A stretch of 64,000 bases of DNA from Lingula anatina. Lineage: Eukaryota; Brachiopoda; Lingulata; Lingulida; Lingulidae. Both the position numbers and the translations under genes were made by a program. The notes below the pieces were generated by a model. The model had not been told where the DNA came from. It saw nothing but the letters and a program-made list of their open reading frames with translations, and searched no databases. Numbering within the stretch: position 1 is the stretch's first letter; every line of letters starts with the position of its first letter. The stretch lies in NCBI RefSeq assembly GCF_001039355.2, contig NW_019773736.1, forward strand, positions 1,281,434-1,345,433, written 5' to 3'. Shown here one piece after another: positions 34,301 to 48,536 of the stretch.

Positions 34301-37300
34301 TGCTGTTCTTTTGAAGGCTGTTTCTGCATGCTTACAACAAATTAAATGCCTGTTACCAACTTGCCAGCCACTTTTCAGGGCAGAATGCTAACCTTATGCT
34401 GTCTGATGCACTTTGCAAGCAGTGTTCTCGACTTTGATGTTTTTCTTCAACAATTTCATCAGCTGTAAAAGGTTACGTCAGTCCAACTCAAAACAGTTTT
34501 AATTGGGAGTTTTAATGTTTACTCAGTACGTGCCAACTATTGTTTTCAGAGTTTGGGTCAATTATTTCTTCGCAAACCTGCCATGTTGAATGCATATTAA
34601 TCCAATTTTTTTTTCTTGAGTACTGTACAAAAAAGGTATTAAGTTAAATGTGTTCATTTAATGCAATAAAATAAATACATAACAGGGATCACTTTTTGCC
34701 CTTTTAATCTTAAAAAGTTGTCAATCCTATAATGGCAGAATCTTAGAATAATTTCACCTGTTAATTCAAAAGACAGGCTTAAGTCTATGAGAGAGATGCA
34801 ACATCGTAAATTATAAAAATAAGACTAAACTTTAAGTCAAGTAAAAGATTTAAAACACTTAAATTATGTTAAATACGGCTGGACTAATAACCTACATAGT
34901 TACTATTATTTGAGAATCTTTTATTAAACTATGTCATGAAAAAAGATCACATTGTCCAGGTTAGTAGGACTTGTGTGGCCGGATAAGGTTGGTCCCTTTG
35001 TTTCTACAAAGACAGTTGAAATGTCCCTTGGAAAAAATTACAATGCTAAATAGACAGCAAAACGAACTTCAGACTGCACAAGGACTAGGAGTCAATCTGG
35101 ATGACGCGCATTCAGAAGTTGCTCAGAGGTTAAACAGATCCGTGGATCAAACATGGCCGACCCCCTTGAAACCTAGCTGCATTATCCCCTAATATACACT
35201 GAATAGATTTCCTGCGGGGATTTCATGAGAAGCTTTCAAGTGGTCAGCTGTAATTGATCTGTTGACCTTGTTAGTCTGAGGATCAACTTTGGTTGTGAAT
35301 GCGGCCTTAATCTGGCCCTGTTAATACTAAGACGATTGCAATCCACTCACCTTCCTGGAACTGTACAGCACACTCTATGAGGGCTCTCTTTCCTGGAGAG
35401 TATAGGTCCAGATCTTCAAACTGAGGAAGGAGTAAAATTAATAAAATCTATCAAAGATGGAAGGTAAATTACGTTTATCTTAGATAAATGAGATATAGCT
35501 TAGTATAAGTCTATTTTAAATGTATTAGTAATAATGTGTTTTAATGTTTAAGATCTTACCCAATTTTAACTAATAAGTAAAAATATTTTCCTTCAACACT
35601 GTACAACTTCAATCATCAGGTTGTGATCTTACTGAATAAACTACTACTATTATCATTATAGACTTATTGGTGAAGTATTCAGTTTTTCTTGCATTTTCAG
35701 CATTTGGTTTTCATGGTTTTTAAAATAGTTACTAAGTAACTAAGTAATACTTGTAGTTCTTACCATTCTTTCTCTCTCCAGGAATGCCCGCTGTTGCTTC
35801 TCTCTCTTCTTTACCTTCTCCTTCAATATGTTCACATAGTACGCCTGCTTGGATGTGATGTCTTTCCTTCGAGGAAATGGATTCAGGTCCTCAAATGCAG
35901 TCTGAAGAGATCACAGAAACATTTTAATTTAAAATCTTTAAGAAAAGAAGTGAGTCTAGATGCTTGCTGATTTTCTTTGGTTCTATTATAATTACAGAAA
36001 TAACTATGATCTTATATAGTAATATGCAGTATTATGACGCCTTATGCTTCCAAAGTTAGCCTAATGCAGGATATTCCCATGCTCAGCAGCATATTCAAAT
36101 TTTTTTTTTCTCACTTAAGTATACACCCTTGGTCACTCCCAGATTTGTCATTATAAATTGATTTAATTCTATATAGAATCACATGTAGAAAAGTGTGGCA
36201 TGGAAAAACAACATCTTACGGCGAGCCCCACGATCAGATATATGCTGTCTACCTTAGAGAAAGTGTTATTGAGGTCCAAGTTGGCACCTACAGTGCATTA
36301 GCAATCAAAATCTATTTCCAAATAAAATATATATCTTCACCTTGACTAGCCCTTCAATGTCAAAGGTCAACTTGGCACAGGCTTTCAAGTGTCTCATGAT
36401 GGAGATGGTCTCAGTTTTTTGCACAACAGAAGACTCGTGAATTTTAAGAATGGCAAGCGCAAAACGGAACAACACCTTGGGTCCTTCCAGAAGAAAGCAA
36501 TCCCAGATTCTCAGCAGAGTCTACAAAATAATACAGAAACATTTTAATGGCTTTCATTTTTCAAATATTGCTATAATATCACAAAATAATAACATATATA
36601 TTTTTAAGGAAAAACTTTGAGTAAATATCAAAACCTTACAGAATTGATCTGCTATACCCAAGATCAGTAGTAGAAGTATGGACATTGATTATAACAAAAT
36701 TATAGGGTCTTCTACGTGTTCTAATACAACTTTATAGATCTTTAAATATATTTTTATATAAATGTCCATATATAAAATGACTAATAAGCTATCCCTGCCA
36801 GATCCCACACTGCACTTCACACAGTACAAGACGGTACACTGAAATCCTAACCAAGCATTTAATAGCCTTAAGTGATTATGTTGTCGGGAGAAAAAGTCAA
36901 TTTCCCACTGATACTTTCACCTTTTCTTGACCACCACTCAGGGCTACTACAACAAATCTTTAACAAGATCTACAAATTCACAGTAATGTTCTGCAACACA
37001 GATGAGGCATTACCTCAGAGGAAAAAAAGGGAAGTAAATCCTTATGCTGTTTGGCATTTGTTGATTTAAACTTTTTGCCAAAACCTTGACTTCAATTTGG
37101 CTTTAAAAATTGGCCCCTGTTTATATACATTTAACCACATGACATTGTACAACATTTCATTGGCAAAGGTTGAAAGCCCCAAAACACTGACCCCTTGTTG
37201 TATTTAAATGAACGGGTCTCTTAATAGCCATTTCATCTATTACATAAAAATATCAAGTATTTCCTTTCTATAAAGGATAGATAGAAAAAGTGCTTTCAAG

Positions 37301-40300
37301 GTTTTGTTTTTCATCTGGTTGATGGGATGGGAGGTGGTGGGTCATATATTGAAAACATTAACCAGAAATAAAATATTTAAATGTTAAAAAATACAACTAT
37401 ATCTGACACTTTGGTGACATGTTGCCATGCATGCTGCTTTTACAATATGTCATAAGACAAAATATCCTTAAAAAAGACATCAACTTTTGGTGAATTTGGC
37501 ATTATCGTTGAGTGGCAAAGAGACCTTAATTTCTTCCTGAAAACAAGATTTCAATTATGTTATCTTGGGTCATTGTTAAAATCATCACAACCAAGTGAGT
37601 GGAATTCCTACTTTAATAATTTCTGGAAGCCTACCCCAAAACAATACAAAACAAACACAAAGTCAATGTTTGGACAAGCACCATGAGTTAGGCAACAGTT
37701 GGGAAATTTATCTAACCTCACACCTCCCAAGAGGTTCTTATTCTGCCTACTACGTGAATAAATAGAGATCTGCCCTACACAATAGTTTTCATACTCACAG
37801 TTACTCGATCCAAACCTAAATAAAATCAAGTGGTGAAGAGACAGGATAGAACATGTTCTACACTCTGTTCTCTTATCCAAATGTAAAAAAATCATTTCAC
37901 TATTTTAGAATTAAATAGGCAAATGCCGAACTGTTGGTCTGGTTATACTGAAAAAAAAAATTCATTTGAAATCACAAAACACCCATGTAAATGAAACTCG
38001 TGATCTTTTTATTCTAGCGAATCGATTCAGACTGATAAAATCTTAAACCACTTTCACAGCATAAATTACCACAAGAAGCTACAACTGTCCCCCAACCCCA
38101 CCCACCCACCAACAGCAGATTAGGCAGCCCATGCCTAAGAAGCCATGGAGTGTAAATTAAGTGACCTGTAGATATGGATTCAGGGAGTTGCAAACAAAGG
38201 GAAGATCAGACAATTATAACAGGCCAGCAATGTCAAAGCAAAAATACCAAATTATCATTTCACACAGCAGTCCATCAGAAAATGATCTTTGAAATTTTTT
38301 TAATAACTTGAAAAAAAAAACATATTCAAAAGACCAACAAAACAGATAGACAAAAACTCTATCCATCTGCAGTGACCAGTGCAGGTGTAATGGACAGTAA
38401 AGAACACAGGTAGTAGATTGGCTGTAACTGAAAATATACCTAGATGATCTCTCATCTTATTACCAGTATTAACTATATATTGGCTGTTAACACCTCTTTG
38501 TCTTTATAATAACTGACAAATCTTTAAACAAAGTCTTGGCCCCTTGGTTTCTGCCAGGTATGAGGTCAGGTATTACAAATCAAATCACAGCACAAACCAA
38601 TCCCCACATACTTTCACAGAACCTCTTAACTACAAATCAAATCTCTGCCAACTTCTTGAATTTGAAATAATTTTAAAGATCGCGCACCTCCCGAGTCTGT
38701 GAACGGTTGTGATAAGAAGCACATGTTACTTGTTTCCCTCTGTGATTTAGTGTGGCCGAATGTCACACAGAATATAAACAATATAGAATATGACCAACAA
38801 CGACAAAAAGTATGATTTATATATTCCACATGAAGCATTCACTATGATGTATTTAAAAAAATATCTGTAATTTCATATGTGCAATATTAAACTGCAAAAT
38901 ATTACAATGAAAGGGAGTTCAGTTGCATCCAAGTATTGATCAAGTTCAAAGTTACAGAAAACAAATTGTGAAACATCACTTATGTTTGATATAGTCTGTC
39001 CAAGTGAACCATCATTACACTTTTTGTTTTTTTAATCTAATAATAAAAAGTGCCAAATTGAATTCCACTTATTATCTGTGAAAACAGATCAAGTGTATTT
39101 GTTTGCTTGTTTTATCACTATCATACAAAAATATCAAATAGTAAACAGACTTTTAGTAAATAGTTTTGTTTTTGGAACATACTTTTACATAGTAATTTTG
39201 TTTCAAACTTGCCTACCCTGTCTTTTTCTCTTTTTCTTTTGCATTGATTTATCATTTATCTATCAAATACAACTGTTACAGAAAACCATGCCTCTTGGTT
39301 TCAATTTTCAAAGAAAGTGACAACTTTAAAAAAATCTATATAATTAAATGAAGCAAAAATTCACCTGGGAACTTTTACTGACAATAATAAACCAACCCTT
39401 TAAAATCCCAGTTTGACAGGCTTTCCTTTCACTAGTATTCACCAAATGATTTCTGCCTGGTGACCTCTGACCTGTAAGAGCAGGAAGCCACTACTATGCC
39501 ATTTATCATGGACTGGAATGGCTTCTACCACTAGGGGCAAATAAATCCATCACAACTGTTTGCTAGCAGGGTGTTTTTTCACTCCTTTTAGAAAATAGGA
39601 ACATTTTCTCATTCTGGTCAAAAATTTGGAAAACTGCACATTATGACACATTTTTACACAACTACTGCTTGTTTTTCAGCCAACATAAACAAGGGATAAA
39701 TACACCAGTCCCTTCCCTCTCAAAACACCTGTTAGCAATGAGCCAACCCATCCTCCCCTCCAGCACAATGGACTATCCCAGCCCAGGTCTGGTATAAAGC
39801 TGCAGCCCCTATGGCTTTGATCAGGTGCACTAAGACAGTACTCTGACCTCATACCTGGATGGACCGGTCAGTGCAGTAAGAGGGCAGTGAGTGGGCAGTG
39901 GTCAGGGACCAGTAAGATTAAGTCTAAGACTGAAAGGTGTAGCCATTTTCCAAGAAGTTACTGAGGATATTCTTTTCTTATACATTCCGCCTAGGACAAG
40001 ATAAATGACTCCATGCAAAGTTGTGTCAGTGTACAGGTAATTTCAGTGGGAAGTGTTTGAGAAGTTGGAGAGAGGAGGAAGAATGAGCAGCTGAACCCAA
40101 AAAATCATTTTATAATACATGGGTTACCTTTTGAGCAAACTTCAAAGGATAAATTCAATGATACTGTAATATGATCATTTAACTCGAGCCTTTGATAAAA
40201 AAGATCCTGGTTAGATATTTTGAAGGAAAAGCGAACCTTGCATCACCTAAATGACACCTTTCACAACACAGTTGCCTGGGACTTTCATAGAACTATGAAC

Positions 40301-43300
40301 AGTTTATATTTAGGAGTTTAGGGAGTGAAAACATTGGGGAAGAGCATCTGTATCTTTTCAGTGGAATGATATATGCCAGTTCCTGCCTGATGCCTGGACA
40401 CATAAATAAGAGAAACAGCTGACACTTCTACTGATCTCATCTGGACGGGATAGTAGCGAGAGAGAGAAAAAGAGACAGAAGGAGAAAGATTTCATTTACC
40501 AGACGCACACACCATATTCCTGCCATTATGAAACCCTCCGCACCATTCCAAGTTCACTTTTTCTACGTGTTGCTTCTGTTTTTTGTCAAGTTGTGCTCTG
40601 GACGGTCAGTAGCAGACAAAGAGAATGACCAGATCAACCTGCTGGCGGACCAGACTGATAATGAGAGGGGTCAAAATGACCAGTACATGCACCCTGGGAA
40701 TCTGGGTAAAGTTCTGCAGCACCTGCTGGGCCAGATGAAGATGATGCAGGCAGTCCAGGAGAAAGAGAGGTAAGACTTTCTTAATGACAGGCACCTACTC
40801 TGAGTCAACCCTGATTTTATGGTCTACTGGCATTTTTCTTCTGTAAAAAAACAAGTACAAACTTTTATTTTTGCAGGCCCATAAGAATAGAGGGGGGGGG
40901 GAGTGCAGTTCAGGGGGGTTGGAATTGGCTGGAAAAGGTCTGCTCTGCATTAAAATTTTATCTATATTCAATGCCATTTCTCAAGATGGATCTACAGAGG
41001 TGATAAAAGCCAACTTTTTCAGCAAAAGACTCTCATACCTTGGAAATAAGTAGTTATGGGGTGCTGCCAAGTAAGGATGGTTTTTCTCTTGGCTCACTTT
41101 GAGGACAAACGGGGTTCATAAGCAAGGGATGGGTTGAGAGGAGCAGCATTTGATATTGGGTCTGTGATAATAGATCTCATTTCCCCGTTACAAGGTGGCA
41201 ACATCTGAGGTAGCACTGCAAAGATAGCACTGTAGGCAATACAAGTGGCAAGTTCTTATAATATGTTGTTGTACTTTGGTCAAATATAGAAGCGTAACCA
41301 TTAGGCGTGTTTAACAGCATGAGTGATTGAGAGATAGGGGGTCTGTGAATAACAGATTTATGTAAAGAAACAGGTTAACACTTTGTGAATATATATCTTA
41401 TTTGCTACAGCTAAATTTTCAGGCCCGTAGCCAGCAATTTCAAAAGGGGGGTTCTTTTCCCATAAAAACTTCATGTACCTAGATCTGATTTTACCCAGAG
41501 TGGACCTTTTCCCGGCAAAAGGGGCGGTTCTTTCAAACCCCCCGAACCCCCCTGGCTACGGGCCTGATTTTCTGTCCAAAATTGTCAGGATAAAAAAAAT
41601 CATAACAAAAATTAAAAGCACTCAAAACTCTATGTACCACATGTACTTAGAACATGTTGGTTACTCAGGTCAAACAGTGACATTAAGGGTCTAAATATAC
41701 CATTTATTGCACTATTAAGTTTGAAACTGGACATAACCCTAAGTCACTGTAACCAGGAAGGCTTAAATTCTACAAGTTGATCTGTGTATATTGTGTCTTG
41801 GCAGGGGGAAATGTACTAGTAGATCGATGTTTTAGATGTATGTTTTATGATAGTTCTGACTAGGTATGATGGCATGCTTACAAAAGAGCTGTCTTAGACT
41901 GGAAATGGGACTCCCTTAGCTTATTTCTTTACATGGCATTTAGCAGAGTCATGGTGTTCCTTAGTAATCTGGGAACAGTTTCATGAAGCCCTCATCAGCA
42001 AACAGCTTTTCATTGTGTGATTCATTTACTTTAAACCACCAACTTCTAAAATACATATAGGTGTATGACCGATGATACTGCAGAGACAAACAAAAGCTCA
42101 AAATGGCTTCAAATACCCAGTTTTAGAAAGTCCCACTGTCTAAATGATTTTTCTGTGGAAATAGCTGGAGAAAGTATCTATTTGTCAAATTCAATTGCAT
42201 GGCTCAAAGCACATTGTCAGAAAAACTTTAATCAATGTAGATATAGATTAGTATCCGTTTAGTGAAATTTAATTTTTAAAAGTACATGGTCTTTGCAGGC
42301 AAATAGCCCAGATTTGAATGGTATAAAAAAAGTTGGTGAGAAGGAACTGAATCTGATTTACTAACCAAGTGTGATAGCATCGTGAACTTACATGATGACA
42401 TGTATTACTGGCAGCAATAATGGTTACCATTCATTAGATTTAAGTTTAGTGGCATTGAAAGTGACAGGAAATGAATGGAATTAGTGAATTAGTAACCTTA
42501 CACTGCATGAAAACAGACTGTTGAATTTGCCCCGAAGACAAAATAAAATGCAAACAGAAATAAATTGAGATTGAAATTGAGAATTTGAAAGAGTAAACAA
42601 TTGTTTGCCACATGACAAGGATACAGGGAGTTATGTGTTTGTCGCATGCAGGGGAAGTGTGTGTGTGTGTGTGCGTGCAAAGGTGCACGTGTGTGTGTGT
42701 GATTGAAAGAATATAGGTAATTTAATATAATAAAGATTACAGGCAACATAATGAAATTACTTGCAGGTTGTTCAGGATGCCATGTTACTTCTAAAGATAA
42801 TGCTAGCATTTTAAATGAGCAATAATTCCATTATTTTTTTCTTGATAGAGGATTCATTTGATATGTCCTATTCCATCATACTCATACATTGCTACGATGC
42901 TGGATCGAGTAACCTCATATTTCACCTGTAATTATTTTGTGCAGAAGAATAACACCTTCTTTAATCTAAATGTTGTATAATGCCCTTCTTCCCATCCTTT
43001 GAAAACTCCAGCATAGAGAGTTGCTGTTTCCACATATTTATCTGTTCCCTCGTCAAAACTGGAAATGTTTATAGTCTTCTTATTTCAAAGTCTAAATTGA
43101 TAGTCATAACAATGCATAGCAAAAAAGGCCAAGTAACAGTATAAAGCACTTGATGCCTTTTAACCTATCATCTACAACTCATTTAATAAGACCCAAGCCA
43201 AAAGCTTTTAAAGGGTTTTAATTTATCACTTTTTTATTTAAATGAAAAAAAAATCAGCAATTGTTGAAGAGTCATCAATCATCTTGTAGATGTTTGTCAG

Positions 43301-46071
43301 CAAGATTACAGACAGTCTAAGATTGCCTCTGTCTATATCAGTTAAGGGAAATGAAGACTTGTTTGTAAATCTGGCTTCTACGTCTGATCAATATCTGACC
43401 TGTGAATGAAATCAAGCAGGGATTCTTGCTGGGCTACTATGGCTTCACTCTTCTTTCATCAGCACCATACAAATAATCTCTTGAAAGATACTGCTTAGAT
43501 CAACAAATTAACAAACAGAAATTATTTTTTTCTGAAATATCACACTAAAAGTTTTGTATTGTCTTCATTCATTAATTTCAAGACGGAGCATGCTATAGCC
43601 AGGTGCTAAAACAAAATTTGGCTAGCTACATTGTAACATTAAAACTCATGTAAGTACAGTGCACCATTGTTAGACATCTAGAATAAAAAATAACTTTAAA
43701 GAGAAACACTTCAGTGATAGTATCTTGAATTTCAACATCAAAGCCCTCATTTTTTATTCATACGGCAGTGGTCAGCCCTGTGAAGCCCGACCAGATCTGA
43801 AGTGAAACATGAAATTTGAGTTCCTTGAATTAATCCAGTTAACATCTGTCTAAAATTAAGAAAATATGAGGAATATTACTCCTGGAAATGCTGTAGAGGG
43901 GCCCTTTGTTAGCTCTATTGCCCTTGAAATGTATAGACAATATGACTACCAATTACAGATCGATGCACTCTGGCAACATTCTGTGTCTACAAGTAGCCCT
44001 TAATATAATGTTGATAAGTAATATAACTGTTAAATTGACCAAATTGTCTGTAATGTCTTTATTTCTTACATACTAGACAAAGACATAAAAGAAAATATCA
44101 GATCACTTGTTTAAATATAATTAAATATTACACTTGCTCTCTATAAAGATTTATTGAACTAGAGTTGTGGTTGAGCTATAATTATCGCCCACCCGCAGCA
44201 CCTTTTATTTGTTATGTCTCATTTTATTGGCCATATTTTTGCTGCAATGGCTACCTTAGGTATAGACAAACCAGTATATAAGTTATTTTGTTAAATCAAA
44301 AGCTACCCATTGGTTTAATAGTGAGGTGATAAGAAAATAATATTGTGGTTTTTAGGGGAAATAATTTCCAAATTTAACTCTCATCTGGTCTCCAGTTTTC
44401 TCTGCTGTTAATTATAATATACACACGTTCATGCACATACACAGTCTTTGCCGTGTGGTTAGTTAAAACAACCTGAATCCAATATTTTCATAATTGTCGG
44501 TGAATGTCATCAGGAAATGAAGCTTGTAACTAACCTCCTGCACCAGACAGACTAGGGAATTTACTGAATGAAAACAGTTTTCTCCACTTGGTGGTCTCTC
44601 TATCATGTGGTCCTGATTGCTCCCCGCTGGGGGGCCACTAGAGGTCGCCACAAACAAACATGGCATGTGGCTAGAAAAACCAAACCTAATTACAAATCAT
44701 AATTTACATCTCTTCTGAGGTGTACGGAAACAAGACAGGTGAAGTGAAAATATTTAATGGGTGTGGTTCTTCCTGAAAAAATACGAAAATCTGTAAATAT
44801 TATTTCTTGTTAAGTGTAAAACCAGGTTTTCATCAAAGAGTTATTTTTTGGATTTGCCATGTCGTTTCAACATTCTAATTGACAGGCCAATATCAACATA
44901 GCATCAACACAGAAAACTATTGATTGTACAAAAAAAAGAGTAATTTTTAATGCTGTAACTGTCATTAAAACAAAACTTCAAAGGTTATTTTGCATACCAA
45001 ACTTCACAAATCCTTCAAATAAACCATTGTACATACTTCAAGTTCCACAAACTTCTAGTTGTGCTATGCAGGTCAGTTATATCACTTGCATCCTTTAGAA
45101 CTTAAATTTAATATTTCATCATCTTGCACATTGGATCCATAGCATTAACGAAATAAAACCTCTTTCAGAAAAGTTTGACCTTTGTAACATATGCCTCATA
45201 TTTGTAGACATTATGCTATGAACATTTATGTATTTCAAATGCCAACTGGGGCACAATAGAGAAGAAAATTCAATTTAAATTTGAACTTTTATACCCTATT
45301 TAAATTAGTTTAAATGAGGTAAAATTGTCTGCAAACCCAAACATAAATGAGATGGAGACGAGTGTTATAAATAGTTTATGGGAGCACTTCGCACAACTCC
45401 CATCATTACCATTTGTGTCAGTATCAGAAAAAAATTCTTCAAAATCTTTTTTGCTAATGGTTGACATGAAGTGGTGGATTAGCACGGCTCTCTCCCATGC
45501 TGCGCTTTCTTCTGCGACAGAGCACTTTAACTGTTCACTGACCCCTCAAATCTAATCCAGCTACAGTAACACTGCTAAAAAACTGACCATATTGAAGTAG
45601 TCAGCTTTGTGTATCTGTAAACCAGAGTGCGACAGCCAATTTTTTCTCACCTCATTCAATAAAGCAATAAAGAAGTTCCATTGTTTTATTTATTTTTCAC
45701 ACATGCACACTTTTCTTCTTATGTAATGACTTTATGGACAGAAATTTAATTTTTAACCAGTTTAAAGGGAACAATAGTATTGTCACTCCAATTGTAAGTT
45801 GGTGAGAAATACTCTATTAAATTAAATTCTGAATTTTTTCAATTTCACAATTTCCCTATTTTCAAGTTATAAAAACATGTCCCAGTATTCCCTATTCACC
45901 TTTATGATTAAAAGCTTAAATTCTGAGCTATACTATTCTGACTATTCTTATTATTTGTAAAGTGTTGCTTAATTTCCATTCAATTGATCAAAAGTTGACT
46001 GCTTTTCTCAAAATCTTGTGCATTTTCTAAAGAGTCATACTTTAAAATTTTAAAAGTATAAATCCAAGTAA

Positions 46072-46120
<49 letters not shown>

Positions 46121-48495
46121 GGTTAACTTATATAATAGGAAGCTCCTAACATTTTTTTCATTTTGAGAATTTATGAAAATTACATAAAATAAGTTACACA
46201 AAAGATAAAGAAAAGGAAAATAATGCTACTTTTAAAGAAAAAAAAATGAAATGCAAATAAACTGAGCATTAACAGAATATGTTGTTTCGGTGACTCTTTT
46301 ATATATACAATAGCCAATTGATTTAAAGTTGTCAATCTCTCAAAAAAAAGACCAGTCCAGTTAAGTTTACTGCACGTCACATAAGGCAGGATGTGAAAAG
46401 TGGGTTTAGTATGTGTGGCTGCTTTCCAGTTCTAAATACAGCAAAATACATGCCCTAGGCAGTTTTACACTAAATCATGGCAGTTTTAAACCAAATCATA
46501 GTGCAATTCTGTTCTCATAAGAAGATTAATACCACTTGTCCTGTGATGTGACCAACTGGATTTGGTGTGTATTTTTAGCCACTAAACCAGGTGCTCTTTG
46601 TTTGAATTTAAGAGATATTTGCTGTAAAAACATTTTTTTCACTGAGGATTTTTTATACGACAACATTAACTGTTTGACATTGTTTTTTTACAGTGGAAAG
46701 TCAAAATTACACAAGTTATATCATCCTCTTGAATGTTGATAAACATATTTTGTTAGAGAAGCCAGTCACATCCCAACACACTCAAATTTGAATAAACATA
46801 ATACGTCACAATATAATTAATGGCAATTTTCTTTTCAAAATATCTCAACCTTTCTGTGTGTTTAGTTTTCATGGCCACTTGAAGCGGCTTTCACTCACAA
46901 TCATAATGCCATTATTAAATTAAATATTAAATTTGTTTATATTACTGTCACGTTTCAGGACAGTGCTGGCAGGACTAGAATCTGCAGTGGCTGCTCAGGC
47001 CAGAGAGATTGTGATGTTGAGAACTAAGGTGATCGCTCTGGAGAACCTTCGCGGGGAGAATAAAGACAGTCTGGAAGAACTGACCAAGCAGTCGGCCAAC
47101 CAGGGCTGGGGAATCATGGACCTTAAAAACCAACAGACGTACCTCTTTGGAAACCTGACAACGATACGCGATAGAGTTGACAACTTGGCACAGGAAGTGC
47201 AGTCCAACAACACCCAAACTGCACACAGGATTAATAAGAGGTTGAGTTTGTTGGAGAAAGACATGAGAGATCTCAGAACTGGGGTTATAAAGGATAAAAC
47301 TGTTCTTAAACAGCTTCAGACTGGACTGCAAAGTTTTATATATGAAACAGAAGAAAAAGAAGACGATAAAACTACGACTGTTGTAACCTCATCATCATTG
47401 CCACCTACAACAACAACAACAGCATCAACTACATTACCATCTTCAACTTCGTCATCATCCAACAACCCTTCATTCCCCTACTCTGTATATAAACCGTCTT
47501 TCTCAGGCAGCGATAGGTTAAATGTGATAGCAAATGTGAGGTATGCACCTGAGGAAGAAGGGTCAGGAGACATTTCTCCTCTGGATGCCATTTTGTCAAA
47601 ATTGGAAGAAAAAGAAAATACAATAGACAACAAAATTCACCACCTCACCCAATATGAGAGAACAATAAAGGAGGAAGTTACAGGAATGCACAAACATGTA
47701 CAGCAACAAGATAGCAGTCTATTAAAACTAGAGGACTTGATCAACAACGTTACACTACAGCTCACCAATGTAAAGAATAGTGTGGAAAATGACCAGAAGG
47801 TGGAAGCTGTCCAAGATGAGCTGAAGCAGTTGAAGGGAAAAGTCAATAATATCAGTCAACAGTGGCAATATAATAAGAAAGCCTTTGTTAATATTAGCGT
47901 GGAAAGTAAAAAGCAACTGGAGAATCTCCTCCAACTCATTCAGCAGAACAGTGAGGAGGGAGAATCCATGAAAACTCTCTTCACAGAGATGAATTACGAG
48001 AGCACACAGAAATACAACTACCTTCGCAGCCAAATAGACGTTGTTGGTTTTGACTTCAAAGAAATAAAACACAAGCTGCAATACATGAACAGTCAGGCCA
48101 GTAACGCCATATCTGAGATAGGAGAAGACTTCCACACACTTCGTAACCAGTACAACTCAATTCACGATCGCCTCGCTCATGTAGAGGTCAAAGTTCTCAA
48201 CGCGTCTCTCATTTCATGTCAGAAATCCAATAGGGACTGGCTGCAGGAGTCAAAGCTGATAGAACTGGAGAGGGAGCTCTCAGAGACCAATAACAAAATA
48301 GAAGATGTTGAAGACAATGTGAAACGTGTTCAGAACAACCTGCAGCGTGTGTATAAGGAATTCTCTGCGAAGAGCACTGTAATTGATGAATTAGTGGTCC
48401 AAGCAGATAACATCACAAGTCAGCTTCCTATGTTGTTACATGTCCAGAAAGAGGTCAATAATTTTGTTATGGATTTACCCACTGGTAAGTTACTA

Positions 48496-48536
<41 letters not shown>

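Larger units (their letters stand above)
31489..35420 (-). other. Beta-propeller exons of the TBC1D2-like protein
   Basis: Seven exons downstream of the TBC domain encode blade-like repeats: KLWVFHGNQLSSRVAEV, VVLVGTLSQSLFAYC, VQLWHVRLNDAIFAL with KIFAALADGTVAVLE, QLWCATGNMVHILHAV, YGVWIAIKGSSIIELWD and ITAVLPIDHAVWIGTGDGNL. The phrase RITAVL..VWIGTGDG parallels RITALL..LWVGTGNG in ARHGEF17/ARHGEF10 and JIP3/JIP4 propellers (from memory, not aligned). The joining exon 35420-35351 (FEDLDLYSPGKRALIECAVQ) connects in phase 0 to the post-TBC exon. Confidence 0.75.

Noticed and set aside
44624-44642. CCACTAGAGGTCGCC as another CTCF-like site
   Set aside because: The core is imperfect (TCGCC in place of GGCAG) and isolated, so it was left out of the features.
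45300-45555. Overlapping open frames on both strands (ISKKDFEEFFSDTDTNGND / MSANPNINEMETSVIN)
   Set aside because: Unusual length for AT-rich DNA and possibly a decayed transposon gene, but no family was recognised and no splice context fits.
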